DNA of 64,000 nucleotides from Adiantum capillus-veneris (taxonomy: Eukaryota > Streptophyta > Polypodiopsida > Polypodiales > Pteridaceae): contig CM043961.1 in NCBI GenBank assembly GCA_014529385.2, forward strand, positions 10,170,978 through 10,234,977, read 5' to 3'. The notes beneath the pieces are model-generated. The model was not told the DNA's origin. It searched no databases and saw only the letters and a list, made by a program, of their open reading frames with translations. A program made the translations under genes and the position numbers. This document shows, one piece after another, positions 22,791 to 34,792 of this stretch; the first letter of the stretch is position 1, and the number at the start of each line of letters is the position of its first letter.

Positions 22791-23328
22791 TTTTTGGGGT
22801 TGAGAAAATGGGTGGTTTAGGCGTTTGAAACACTGGAATTAAATTCAAAATTTATGAAAAAAAAGGGTTAAAATTTGACGTGTACTAAGTGAAAGCGCTT
22901 AGTGGTTAATGATCACCTCAAGGTACTTTCAAGCACTTAATGCAAATATTCTCTCGAGTCTTGTCCCTCCCTCTCTGTCTCGCTCGTTCCTTCACCCTCT
23001 CTGTGTCTCGCCCGCGCCATTCAGGTTTTTGATTCCATCTTTCCTCCCTCCTTTGCGTTTCTCTGCTAGCCGAAGCAACAAGCAGCAACATCACAACAAC
23101 AGCAAGCAAATTCAGGAGGAGTACTTTTTGCTGGGTTGGTCATCAACTTCAGTAAAAATCCCCTACAGGCAGCAACAGGTATGTGGCATCATGTAGCTTG
23201 AAGCATTCTATCTCGAATGTTGGTTGAATTTGAATGTGGTTGGTTTTCCTAGGTAGCATTTCCAAGTAGCATTGATCCATGTTTTAACATGCTTCATGCA
23301 GATGTAGAAGCACTGTATGCTTGTCTTT

Positions 23329-23480
23329 GAATGTGTGGCAAGATAACCAAAGGGGGCTTGGCCTAGTGGTTAAAGTGAATGGGTGGGTGCGTAAGGACCC
23401 AGGTTCAACCCCTGGCGATATGGTCTGCCCTCTGTTGGGGAGGGTATTTCAAAAAAAAGAAAGAATGTGTGGCAAGATAA
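23329..23480 (+). mobile_element. tRNA-derived SINE with perfect 18-bp target duplication
   Basis: The body (23347-23462, about 116 bp) has an A box TGGCCTAGTGG (23359-23369), a B box GGTTCAACCCC (23402-23412) and a foldable T arm (CCAGG/CCTGG). It ends in an A-rich tail. It is flanked by identical copies of GAATGTGTGGCAAGATAA at 23329-23346 and 23463-23480. The acceptor stem does not pair, so it is not a working tRNA gene. The perfect duplication marks a recent, LINE-mobilised insertion. Confidence 0.92.
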
Positions 23481-23744
23481 TCATGGATTGTAACTATTAA
23501 TGATGCATGTGTGAGTTTAGAATTTATTTCTGGAATGTATATGCATTGTGCACATCTAATTGATCACCCTTGTGAATGCTTTATAAAAATGCATCATCCA
23601 GTATGAAGCATCATGCAGATTGAAGCATGAATGCAGATTTTATCAACTGTGTGTGCATGCTTATACGAATGCATCATGCAGGTTCAAGCATGAATGCATT
23701 TAACTATTGATGTTGTATCTATGTGGCATTTGTGATTTTCTCAG

Positions 23745-26700
23745 GATGAAGAACCAGGCTACAAAAGGACCTTCAGACTCTGACAAGGGTACACCTAGGA
23801 AGGGAAAGAGCTCTACGTAGGAGTCGCCTATCAAAACAGGTTAGATGCATCATGCATGCATTTCTAAAATTGGTTTTATGTCTTGTAAAATTTTTGAATT
23901 TTTTGCACATGCATGCTACAAAAAGAACTTCCGAGTCCCCCAAGGGTACACCTAAGAAGAAAAATGTTCAGCAGGTTAGATGCAGGTATTTCCCTTATGG
24001 ATTCAATTAAAGTGTTGCTTTAGTAGGAAAAAGTAGTGTGCACACCACTAGTAAATATCAAGTGGGTGAACCCCACTTTTTATGGGTACAACACCACTTA
24101 TAGGCTGTGTTGAAGTGGTGCACCTGCAGCACCCTTTAAAGTTGGGCAGAAACCATGGTTGCATCACTACATAGTTATACTGATATGGTGCACCATCTCT
24201 TAAAAGTGATACTGGACCACTTTAAAGTGCTGGGCAGCACTAAAAAGAGGTAAGGCTCTAGTAAAAACGGGCGATACAATGGGTGCATCACTTTCCAGTG
24301 GAAAACCCTAACTATTTTGTGGTGAAGCATCACTTTTAAGCGAAGCATCACGATGGTGCACCACTTTTTAGTGGTTCTACACACTTTTAAGGTACCGAAT
24401 AACATTCTAGTTAAGAAGCACCACTTTATAGTGGTGAAGACCACTATAAAGTGGTCAACATCACTATAAAGTGGTGAACACAACTATAAAGTGGTGCTTC
24501 TTAACTAGAACGTTATTTGGTACCTTAAAAGTGTGTAGAACCACCGAAAAGTGGTGCTTCTTAACCTGAACGTTATTTGGTATAAAGTGGTAAACACCAA
24601 TAAAGTGGTGTTTATTGGTGTTTACCACTTTTTGTGGTTCAAATCACATTTAAGTGGTGGTGCGTGATGGTGAACCACTTTCAGTGCTGTAGAACCACTT
24701 TTTAGTGATGCTTTACAAAAGTGCAATAATCTTTAGTTCTGCATCTTTGCTAAAAGTGGTGGTTAAGTTCTTTTAAGTGATGAAGCTTTACAAAGAGATA
24801 CCACATTCTATTGGTGTAGCACCACTTTTTAGGAGTGTAGCACCAGTTTTATGTGTACAACAATTCACATCGGTGTAGCACAACTGAACAATGGTTCAAC
24901 CCACTTTTATGTGCTGGAGCACCACTTTAAAGTGGTGAAGAAACACCAAAAGGTGATGTATCATTAGAAAATAGTGGTGTAGCAGTACCACTGAGAATGG
25001 TGCAGAAATCATTTCAACCACTTCTTATTGTTGATAAAACAAGTTTAATTATGGCTCATTACATACTAACATGCATTCATATATGTTTTTACAGGGAGGT
25101 GGACAGTACTATGAGTGGCCTTACCCACTCAAACAAAATTTTGCTTCACCAAGGAAGATTTTCATACCGAATATGGGCTATGCTTGGTTGGCCAGGATCC
25201 GAAGCTCCTATGTGATGATGATTTCTCAGATGAGGAGTGGCTTAGGGTATGGCTTTACAAGCGCCACCAAAAGGAGAAGATGCATTTAAAGGGGCTGAGG
25301 CCTGAAATGTATGAAGAATGTCTCCTGCTATACCACAAAGTATATCAGGGAGCTCCCCCAAACAACGAGGTAGGTGTGCATTTTGCACATGGATTTATGT
25401 GGCAGAAGTGCAAGGGTGCTGAAGATTCTGAAGGTTTAGTTGCATGGGCTGTGTATGCTGAAGGTGTTATCAAAATGTTACGCCAACAGAAAACTTTAAA
25501 TAGGAAATTGGAGAAATGGAGGTCCACAAACGTTCCATGTCTTGCAAGCGAGTGGAAATTTAATGCAAAAAATATGCCTAATTACACTGACAGTACTGGC
25601 ACAGGCTTTGACTGGCAGACATACTCAGGTGGACATCAATTTTCAGGACAGACTAAGGAGGAATTTCTAAAGAAGCGGGCCTTTGGCTCGATGGGAACAT
25701 TTGGAATGTCAAATGTTTCCTCAACTACATTTTCTGCGTCAACGGCTGATGTAGCAGCTATTTCTAACATGAAGGCTAATGCTGCTGAAAAGTTAAAAGA
25801 GAAGCAGCAATGTCTCGAAGCAATAAAAATTGCTTTAGATCCAAAGACAAAGAGAGATGAGCATGTTGGTTTGATGCGAGGCGCCGCCAAGATCATAGAG
25901 AGACTGAACAAGGATATGGAGGAACTCAAGTTGCATAAGGCTGGGCTTGTACCAAACGAGGAAGCAATGGCAAAGCTTGAGACCTTGATTCAAATAAGAA
26001 AGGAGGCCTCAAAGACATGGGACTTGATATTGAAGTGCACAATCTCGATAACCTAGGTGAAGAGGCAGCACAGTTACAGGTATGTAAGCTTGATTGATTC
26101 ACCTAGTAGTAGTTGATATTACTTAAAAGTGGTTAAACTCTAATTAGAAAAAAATGTTTAGAGACCATTTTAGATGGTAAAAGACCACTTACATGTGTTT
26201 ATATAACACTCTTAAGTGGTACCACATAAAGTGATGAAGACTCTTGAAAGTAATGCACAAACACTTATATTGTTTTATAAAGTACGCATTGCTATTTTTT
26301 TACAGGGTCAGCATGACACTTTGTTATGGGAAGTAGAAGTGGCGACATGGCATCTTCAATTTGTGGAAACAATTATTAATTTGTTCAAGTCAAGAATGCC
26401 TATCCTTCCTGTCAGGCCGCCTGTTCATTTGGGATCGGACAATAGCTGTGTGTAGTTAGGTGATTGTGTTGCTTGTGGGATGTCTATTATGTAGACTGTT
26501 GTTACCGATGTCTACATGCTCTGGTGTCAACATCCGTATCACCCACTTTGTTTTTCTAACTGCCTATAAGTTTATCGGCCAGTGTCTATTTCATGGATGT
26601 GAGGAACCTTTAAAAGATTCTTTGAAGCTGCTGGCACCTGTAGAGGCAAACATGGATGAGCATGTTGGTACAGGTAATCGATGTTTTTATACCTTATGAT

Positions 26701-27419
26701 ATGAAGCTGATTGTAGATTCATTTCTTGACCATTTTGTTTCTTTTCTCCATGTAATTGCAGAGAAAGATCCAATGGAAGGCATCTTTGGATCTCCTGTTG
26801 ATGGAATTGGTAATATTCTGTGGAACATTCTTCTCTTTGAATGTTCACATAACTTAATATTGAGTATTATTACATTGTCTTTTATGTAGCACACTCCCAA
26901 GCTGGGTCATCACGCAAGCCCAATATTGATAGCATGTGTGGTGGGTGCGGGGATAAGAATGCATCCCAGAAACAAGCAGGTGAAGACACTCCGGACCAAC
27001 AAAAGGCAAAAAAATGGGCTGAAAAAAGAGCAGATGCAGTGGGAGCTCAAGGTGACACATCCAAGGAGTCAGCCGAGGTGCCTCTGAAGCCAGAACCTGC
27101 AATGAACAAGGACGTAGAGGACGCTAAAAAATCATATGAGAAGCAAATTGAAAAGTATACAACAGTGAACTTGTCTGATGAGGACGCGGATCTTCTTATT
27201 TCAGATGTTTGTGCAGAGATTTTGGGGCGTAGGAAAAAGAGGAGCAACACTGAAGAGCGCGCCACACCAAAGAAAAAAGCTAAGGTTGCATCCGGGCCTC
27301 CAGAGCCTACTCAAAGAGGTAAAAAATCCAAGGAGCCTTCATCTACTCGGAAAAGGACTAACCTCCAAGCACCCAACCTTAAACCTCCCAAACCAAAGTC
27401 CCGCAAGAAACTTTTGTAG
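23745..27419 (+). pseudogene. Left transposon gene: coiled-coil / RING-like / lysine-rich protein, 6 likely coding exons
   Basis: Likely exons from GT/AG sites: 23745-23839, about 23931-23974, 25095-26079, 26306-26673, 26762-26809, 26890-27419. ATG is at 23746, just after an acceptor. Short basic repeats (KGTPRKGK, KGTPKKK) come first. The long exon has DDDFSDEEWLRVWLYKRHQ, a Trp/Tyr-rich middle and a C-terminal coiled coil (EKLKEKQQCLEAIKIAL). The next exons give LLWEVEVATWHLQFVETIIN, then a Cys/His cluster CVAC..WCQHPYHPLC..CLFHGC like a RING finger. The last exon is Lys-rich with nuclear-signal-like runs (RRKKR, PKKKAK). Defects: TAG in the first exon (about 23818), and frame changes near 26020 and in the finger. 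Role in transposition is unknown. Confidence 0.6.
24020..25010. repeat. AAGTGGT/ACCACTT inverted-motif array, left gene intron
   Basis: Dozens of copies of AAGTGGTG and its complement CACCACTT occur at irregular spacing, often paired head to head as CCACTNNTAAAGTGGT. They fill most of the intron before the main exon. The same motif recurs at 26100-26235, 28845-29090 and 31080-33370, all inside this transposon. Confidence 0.85.
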
Positions 27420-27690
27420 CCCGTATTAACCTTTTGTGCTTTGTAGCCTCTTTGTAATTTGGTCTTTGTACCCTCATTTTGATGATAATGAAACGACGGC
27501 TTTATTTTTCGTTCACTAGTTGTTTATTGCTCATTGATTGTACTCATATTGTTCATTGACTGTCTATTTATTGTATTCGTATTGTTCTTTCCGACATCAT
27601 CATGAGCATCTTCAAGTAGAGCTTATTTTTTCTCCAGTGTCTCCAGCCAAGTGGACTGTTGTTGCCATAGAAGTTCAGGAAATTAATGAA

Positions 27691-28678
27691 ATGGAAATCA
27701 GTAGCCTGGAAGGTATACTTTTCAAGTGTATTTTGAAAAGGTTAATATGTCAGTCTGATTGAGGTTTTTAAGGCATGGTACTTGTCTATGGCAGAACTTA
27801 GCTGGATTGGAGATGTTCAAGAACCAGATGAGAAGGTTGAAGACATAGCAGCAGAGCAGGATGCAGATGTAACACCAGATAAAGTAGAGGAAGACCAGGA
27901 ACCAGCAATTTGCCCCGAAATTGAGGAGATTTCGCCAAACTACCCTGGATGGGGATATCTTGTTTCGAAATTCTGCAAGATCAAAAAGCTCATCATCCTT
28001 GATCTCGATGGACTATTCGTGAAACGAGATGTAAGCAAACGTGATCCAAAGACTGGACAACTTAAACACCCTCCACGTCCATCTTCCGACAGAGTTAAAC
28101 TAAAAAGAGTGGACGAGAAGTTGTGGATCTACTACCGTAGAGATGTTGAGCAATTTGTTTGGGATTTGAGGCAAATAGCAGATGCAATGATTTGGAGCAC
28201 TTGTACTGCTGCTAACATTGAGCTAATCCTCAGTACATGTTGGCCAGACATATGGGAACGTAGGACTTATTACTTTAGGGATCTCTTCTCAAACTGGCAA
28301 TGTGAGAAGTGGTTGTATTTTGAAGAGATTGCTGGAGCTCCAAGAGACCTTGCACATGAACCTGTGTCTTTCAAGCCCCTTTACCATGTTTGGAACAAGT
28401 TTCCAGAATATGACTCCTCTCGGAAATTGCTGGTAGATGACTCCAGATATAAAAATATGTGCAATGTCTAGGACAAATGTATATGTCCACCCACCTTTGA
28501 TCCTCTTGATGAAGACCAAGACCTTGATTACCTCACGCGCACACTGTTGCCATGGCTGTGCAGATGGGCACTAACCCCCAATTCCTTGGAGTATACAAAG
28601 GCAAACCCCATCAGCAATCCCATAGATGAACTTTCGAGTCTAGTCTTTGAACACTTTGTTATAAATGGAGATGAATGA
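27691..28678 (+). pseudogene. FCP1/NIF-type HAD phosphatase homologue carried by the transposon
   Basis: A short exon ending EISSLE at a GT donor (27713) joins in phase to an exon beginning 27795 (ELSWIGDV). After an acidic N-terminal region comes KKLIILDLDGLFVKRD (HAD motif I; nucleophile Asp codon at 28001-28003), then VEQFVWDLRQIADAMIWST (motif II region) and LLVDDSRYKN (motif III Asp pair at 28436-28441). The fourth residue of the DxDx(T/V) motif is Gly and the next is Leu, unlike the usual DxDGT/DxDET. A single TAG at 28469-28471 splits the frame, which otherwise continues open to TGA at 28676-28678. Relatives dephosphorylate proteins such as the RNA polymerase II tail; the substrate here is unknown. 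Confidence 0.75.
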
Positions 28679-28844
28679 GATTGTACATCTATAATTTAAG
28701 AAACGTTATATATTGTACATTCTTGGTGGATATGTAGACGTTTCTGGATAATTGTTGTAATATACTTTTTGTAATATACAGAAGTTCTGGCACTTTACAT
28801 GTCTCTGCACTATACATGTCTCTACACTTCTGAATGTCTCAAAA

Positions 28845-29090
28845 CCACTTTTTAGTGGTGCTAAACCCCTAAAACGTGGTTAAATTTTTATTGTGTTATT
28901 GCAACAGTTTTTCTGGAACTGCAACACCATTTAATGGTGATGTTCGGGGGGAGTGGTGAAGCATTCTTAACCACTTTTTAGTGGTGCTAAACCACTTTAG
29001 CACCACTAAAAAGTGGTAAATTTTTATTGAGTTTTTCTGGAACTGCAACACTTTTTAGTGGTGATGTTTGGGGGGGGGAGGGGGGAGTGG
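28845..29090. repeat. AAGTGGT/ACCACTT motifs between the convergent genes
   Basis: Near-identical segments with CCACTTTTTAGTGGTGCTAA occur at about 28850 and 28972, and further copies lie up to 29090. They sit between the 3' ends of the phosphatase and transposase genes. Confidence 0.8.
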
Positions 29091-29249
29091 TGAAGCATTC
29101 TCAAAAACCAACATGTCAATTCCATCGTACGTTTACACCAATTACATCTTGTTCAATCTTTCACTAGATCATATAAAATCAGATTTGATTTACAATTCAA
29201 AGGGCATGCTATTGTATATTGCCTCATGGTTTTCATTGGAAAGTTCGAA

Positions 29250-32200
29250 CACTTCTCATATGCCATCGAGCACTACAGGCTCCATATGGAACTTTATTGC
29301 CCTTATCAAGTGGGAATATATGAAAACTACTGGCTTGTTATCCCACAGCTCATACAAGTTTTCTTGTAGGGATTTATACCAATGGCCCGTGACCATATAA
29401 GTATGCTTCTCTATCTTGTTGCCCCATGCATCAATTTGCTCGTTAGTTGTTAGGCCCTTAGCTACTACACACTTCAAAATGTAGAAGTCAACAACCTCCT
29501 CATTATTCTCTTCAGAAGTGACATGTCTCCAGGTGTGAGAGCATCGCTTAAGGAGTCATAATGACCTGCATCCTCATCGTCTGAGTCTCCGTATGACTGG
29601 GAATCATTAGCAAGTGGCTCCAAAGTGGGATATTGCCAGGTCTCCACATGTGATCTATTCATACACCTTCTCCAATGGCCAAGCCTTCAAGGAAAACAAA
29701 AGCATGACAACCGTTTTGATCGCAATGCACAAGTGTTGTTCTCAGAATACCCATTCACACAATGCATTGCTCTTGAGCCCTTCAATGGTTTGTTGTCCTA
29801 TTGATGGGATCGCTGAACATCGCCTAGCTTGACCTCCCAGAACACCCTACTGACCTCCCTCTTTTGCTTGTCATACATAGCAGTTGCTCCAGTACTGAGA
29901 TGCATTCTCAAAAAAGAGACAACTTCAACTGCACGAGTCAACCGCACGCTATTTTTCTTCAATTGCTCATGAGTTAGAGCCCTTTTAATGACAGCCCCAG
30001 CCACATCATGTTCCCCCTTTCCATGTCCTGAGAAAAAAAATTCCAATTCATTTCCATGCCAGTAAGGCTCCAATATCTAGCAACAAAGTAAAATGGCCGA
30101 TTTTCTTTAAATTGTGAAGCTGTGCCATCTGACCAAACCCAATGTTTTTTAAAGCTTAGCCCTTGATCTCTCAACCATTGAGCATGTAAGAGAAAAGCAC
30201 GCTGCACAAATAAGGTGCCATGTTGTTTTATCATCCGAGACAAAAAAGTGCATGGTCTTCTTTATTGCACCTGATGTGATGCGGAAATAAGTAATCAGGA
30301 CAAAGATAGTGACCTGCTTAGTGTACCAATGCATTGACTGGATCTCATTTTGCTGCTTGAAGGAGTAGTTCTCTGCAAAGTCAACGATGGAGACAACCAC
30401 ATCATTTGGAAACAAAGAAATGCAGTCCTTGAACTGTTGTGCTTGCCACCTAAATATAAAATTGTGAGTGACATACTTCTTCAAGTGGTCTTGGTACACT
30501 CGCAAAAGTTCTCTAGGCAGCATTTTCTTGTGGACAATGTCTTTCACAGTGCTCTTTCTAGCTTCATTGTATTATCCAGTAGCACCCACTATATTTTCAA
30601 AAAACTTCACAGAAACTTGCTTACTCTGATCAACTTCTTCTGTTAGACAGATCTGAATATTACCTACACCGCATGCATTGCATGTTCCCATTAAGCATTG
30701 GTATCTATGGAAACTATGTTCTGCAAGTATAGGGCAGAGTATAGACTCCAACAGTGAAGTGGTACTCATACTTGCATTTTTGTATGCAAGACATCCATGG
30801 TTGACAACTTCATCATGATGAAGGCATATAGGGCAGCTGCACATGCAGCAAGAACCATGAAGATCAAAAGTTCAAGTCCGCATGTGATTTACTGCCTCTT
30901 TAAGGAAAATCATTTGTACATGCACAATACAACAGCAGGTGTAGCGATCCCTCAATTTTCGGACAAAGAACGGTTTCATAGACTCGAAGCAACGTTGCAA
31001 AATCTGAATATCTGCATACTTTGTCTTGAATCTTAAATAAAGCTCCACCTGCAATATACATGTATACAAATGTTAAAAATAAACTTAGCATTCAAAACTG
31101 GTTAAATTGTTTCAAAACATCAAAAAGTGATTCTATATAACTAAAAACTGGTGTGCACCACTAAAAACTAGTAATGATACATTCAATAGTATTGTTTTAC
31201 CTCTGTGAAAATAGTGCAACACATTTACAAATTAGTGTAGAAACTAGTAACCATACAAAAAGGTAGAATATTAAGAGTTTGTGTGAGGACAACTTAATAG
31301 TGGTGAGAAACCGCATTCAGCGTAACTAAAAAGTGGTTTGGCACGACTTAAAAGTGAATTCAAACCACTTGACGATGATGAACCGCCAATAAAAAATGGT
31401 GTGCACTGCTTGAATATGGTGGGCAACGATTAAAAAGTGGTGAGTAAGGACATGAAAGTTCTGGGGAAGTTCAGAACTAGCACTTAAAAAGTAGTTGGGA
31501 GGGACAAAATACTAGGCGACAGACCAGCATTAGCACTAGATAGTAGTCCAACACAACTTGAAAGTGGAGGAGCTCTTGTGAAAAGTGTTTGATGACCACT
31601 TTAGAGTGGTGAGCGACTAGTTCAAAGTGGCCAGTCACCAATTAAAATCTAGCACTTAAAAAGTAGCTGGGAGGGACAAAATACTAGGCGACAGACCAGC
31701 ATCAGAAGTAGATAGTGGTCCAACACAACTTGGAAGTGGAGGAGCTCTTGTGAAAAGTGCTTGATGACCACTTGAGAGTGGTGAGCAACTAGCTCAAAGT
31801 GGGCAGTCACCACTTGAACCCAGATTCTGGTCACTTGAATGTGGTTTTTGACCACTTGAAAGCGGAAACTTGCCGCTTGATTGCAGTGACAAGGTTTTAG
31901 CTACCAATTGAAAGTGGTGTCTTGCCACTTGGGAGTGGTGCCTCATCACTTGCATGGAGTGATGACTGACTTAGTGACTTAGCACATGAAAGTGGTGTCT
32001 CACCACTTGACGACCACTTGAAATTAGTGAGCAACTACTTCAAAGTGGGCAGTCATCACTTGAACGTTGATTCTGGTCACTTGAATGTGGTGTCTGGCCA
32101 CTTGAAAGTGGGAGCTTGCCGCTTGATTGCAGTGACAAGGTTTAAGCTACCACTTGATGACCACTTGAGAATGGTGAGCAACTAGTTCAAAGTGGGCAGT

Positions 32201-34131
32201 CACCACTTGAACGCGGATTCTGGTCATTGGAATGAGGTGTTTGGCCACTTGAAAGTGGTGTCTCACCACTTGGGAGTGGTGTCTCACCACTTGCATGGAG
32301 TGATGACTAACGTAGTGACTTTGCACATGAGAGTGGTGACTCACCACTTGATGACCACTTGAGAGTGGTGAGAAACTAGTTCAAAGTGGGTAGTCACCAC
32401 TTTAACGCATGTTTTGGTCACTTGAATGCGGTGTTTGGCCACTTGAAAGCGGGAACTTTCCGCTTGATTGCAGTGACAAGGTTTTAGTTACTACTTGAAA
32501 GTGGTGTCACACCACTTGGGAGTGGTGCCTCACCACTTGCATGGAGTGATGGACTGACGTAGTGACTTAGCTCATGAAAGTGGCTTCTCACCACTTGAAT
32601 GCGGTCAGACACCACGTGAAAGTGGTTTTTATATGTGTAAGTGTTGTGTGCACCGCTTCATTGTGGTGTGACATCACTTGTAAGTGTTTACTAACAAAAT
32701 GTGTTCAAACTCCACTAATATGGTTTTGGTTACCATCATAAGGTGGTGGGCACCATTCGTGCAGTAGCAGTAAAAAGTCTATGGCACTACTATAACTGTT
32801 GCACCATGACTAAAAGCTGCTACATCACTTGGAAAAAGTGAGCTGCACCACCAAAAATGTTTGCACCTATAACACCCCTACAAGTTTGTAAAACATGTCT
32901 ATTAGCATTGGGTAAACAAGACTTTAGTGGGTGAACACCACTTTGTAGGGTTTACGGTGAAGCGTTGGTGCATTTCTAGTAAAAACTGTTTCTTAAACAT
33001 TAAAACCTGCTGCAAAACATTAAAATCTGGTTCAAACACACTAAAAAGTGGTGTGGAAACACAAGTAAAAGTGCTTCAAAAACATTTAGAACTATTGATC
33101 AAATTTTAGAAGTGGTTCAGATACAATTAGAGACCAGTATAGTAATGTTTCACCACTTTTTAATGTTGCAGCACCACTAGAAAGTGGTGCAAAACACCAA
33201 AACAAGCTGTAGCACTAATAAAAAGAAGTATAGAAACATAATGTTGTGGCTGTAATGAGTTGTAGCACCAATAAATAGTGGTATAGAAACATAATGTTGT
33301 AGCAGGAATATGAGTTAATGTTGTAGCAGGAATATGAGTTGTAGCACCAATAAAAAGTGCTTAAAAAATATATCAATTACCCGAGGCTCCTCAAGAAGGT
33401 GGATTGGATGCTTTACATATGAACATCTAGCTAGTCTCTAACTGCAAACTTGGGGGACACCCTCGTCTCATCCGTCCAAAATTGAAAGACTATGTCTTTA
33501 ACAGTTTGAGTGATGTGAGTTCTCCGTGCATCATCTCTATGACACGCAGATGCAGGGACCGAACCATCGGATTCACTTGACACTATTAAGTGATGTTTCG
33601 CTGAATATAAGTTTCTTTTGTGGATCCCCATAAGCTTGGCAGCTTGCGGTATGCTCATGTCAGTGTTTTGCTCCTTGCTTCCACCATTCACCAACATCAA
33701 CATTGCTGATTTCTTCACAAAAAACTCGTTTGAAGATCTTGGGACCTTCACATGATTCAAAGTGTTGCGGATGTTTCTCAGCATAATTGCTTCCAACTCT
33801 TTGGATTTACTCTGCATAGTAAGGAAGCAAGGATGTTGAAGAAGTTCATCAAAGATTTCCTTCCTACCACTTGCATCCATTCCCACGGTTAATGTATCAA
33901 AGTGTTGTACCATAGATTGACATATCCTTCGTTTATTTCTTTTATCCATCTCCCCCATATTGCTTTCCGTCATAAAGTTGACCGTTGCCATACGTTGCTT
34001 TCGTTTCTGAGCAGCCCAATATTCCCTCATTAATTTTCTTCGCTGAAGTTGAGCTTCTCTACTCAATGACGATGAGCTGATAGACAGTTCTTCACTGTGC
34101 TCCATTGTTGCAGTACTTTCAAAGGATTGCT
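29250..34131 (-). pseudogene. DDE-like transposase homologue, spliced, several breaks
   Basis: First coding exon 34131-33381: acceptor TTCTTGTAG|, ATG at 34105, basic helical region (REAQLQRRKLMREYWAAQKR), then FWTDETRVSPK; donor CTCGG|GTAATT. A 2.3-kb intron follows. The second exon starts at 31048 with VELYLRFKTKYADIQI, then KPFFVRKLRDRYTCCC and a Cys cluster (CMCSCPIC). The catalytic-type residues are D in IVDFAENYSFK (30380-30382), D in WSDGTASQFKEN (30127-30129), and E in GHGKGEHDVAGAVIKR (30011-30013), so roughly D-84-D-39-E. A C-terminal part (WGNKIEKHTYMVTGHWY) reaches about 29256. Similar proteins occur in plants and animals as uncharacterised families. Frameshifts and stops show that this copy is inactive. 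Confidence 0.65.
31080..33370. repeat. AAGTGGT/ACCACTTG motif array in the transposase intron
   Basis: The large transposase intron is almost entirely short repeats: ACCACTTGAAAGTGGT-type palindromes plus higher-order duplications of a few hundred bases (compare 31490-31880, 31860-32110 and 32150-32460, which share GTGGGCAGTCACCACTTGAA, GATTCTGGTCACTTGAATG and TTGCATGGAGTGATG segments). Small open frames here follow from the repeat. Confidence 0.85.
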
Positions 34132-34411
34132 CTACAAGAAATACAATACAAATCATAACTACACGCTATACTTTTAATTAATACATGGCACTTCTTGCAC
34201 TAATTAGCAAGCTACTAACAAAGCATAGTAAGTGTTTACATACCTCAAGAATCATCAAGTAGAAGAGGAACCTATAGAGATAGAGTTCGTGAGAGAGATA
34301 GAAAGAGTGCTGAGAGAGAGAGAGATGAGCGCGAGCTCAGACACAAGAGGAACCATGCTTAGAGAGAGAGAGAGAGATGAGCGCGAGCTCAGACACAAGA
34401 GGAACCATGCT

Positions 34412-34498
<87 letters not shown>

Positions 34499-34792
34499 CT
34501 GAGCGATGTGAGAGAGAGACAGAGAGGAGCTAGATAGAGCTCCAAGAGAGATCTCAGAGACAAAGAAAACTCAAAGCAGAGAGAAAGCTTAGACAGGTTG
34601 TAGCGGGAAAGAAGAGGCGGACAATAATCCAACGTTCAGCAGTAAATTACATTTAGTCTCATTAATTGTGGTACATTAGGAGACTTAATTGAAGTACCTT
34701 AGGAGAGTGATATTCTTTTTGAGATTTGAAGCACTTTTAAAACACCCACTTTTAAGCGCAAAAAAGCAATGTCCTTGACATTACTTTCCAGG
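34132..34792 (-). promoter_or_regulatory. Right promoter/leader with GA microsatellite and spliced 5' exon
   Basis: On the minus strand a CT-rich leader ends at a strong donor CTTGAG|GTATGTAAAC (exon end 34248). The intron runs to the acceptor at 34132. The leader contains (CT)n and a 55-bp-scale tandem repeat with GAGCGCGAGCTCAGACACAA (34324 and 34379). It mirrors the CT-rich leader at the left end. Confidence 0.5.
34413..34497. repeat. (AG)n microsatellite
   Basis: An 85-bp uninterrupted AG run in the transposase leader. Confidence 0.97.

Larger units (their letters stand above)
22763..23744 (+). other. Left promoter, 5' leader and first intron
   Basis: CT-rich leader (22955-23060), CAACAGCAAG-type repeats, a candidate splice donor at about 23180 and an intron to the acceptor TTTTCTCAG| at 23744. 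The intron holds several ATGCATCATGCAG-type repeats and one SINE. The open frame 22909-23196 is probably leader, not protein. Confidence 0.5.

Noticed and set aside
22909..23196. 95-aa ORF at the left end of the transposon
   Set aside because: It coincides with a CT-rich leader ending at a splice donor; more likely 5' UTR.
23347..23420. Possible tRNA gene
   Set aside because: A and B boxes and a T arm are present, but the acceptor stem does not pair and the unit has an A-rich tail and an 18-bp target duplication, so it is a SINE.
27691..28678. Ordinary host FCP1-like gene
   Set aside because: It lies between matched inverted ends, next to other transposon genes and the transposon-specific repeats, and has a premature stop. 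Host origin of the family remains possible.
24020..33370. CRISPR-like array (short repeats)
   Set aside because: The AAGTGGT motifs are irregularly spaced, in both orientations, without constant spacers; the setting is a eukaryotic transposon intron.
34232..34632. Ser/Leu and Arg/Glu repeat ORFs
   Set aside because: They are translations of the AG microsatellite and the leader repeat.
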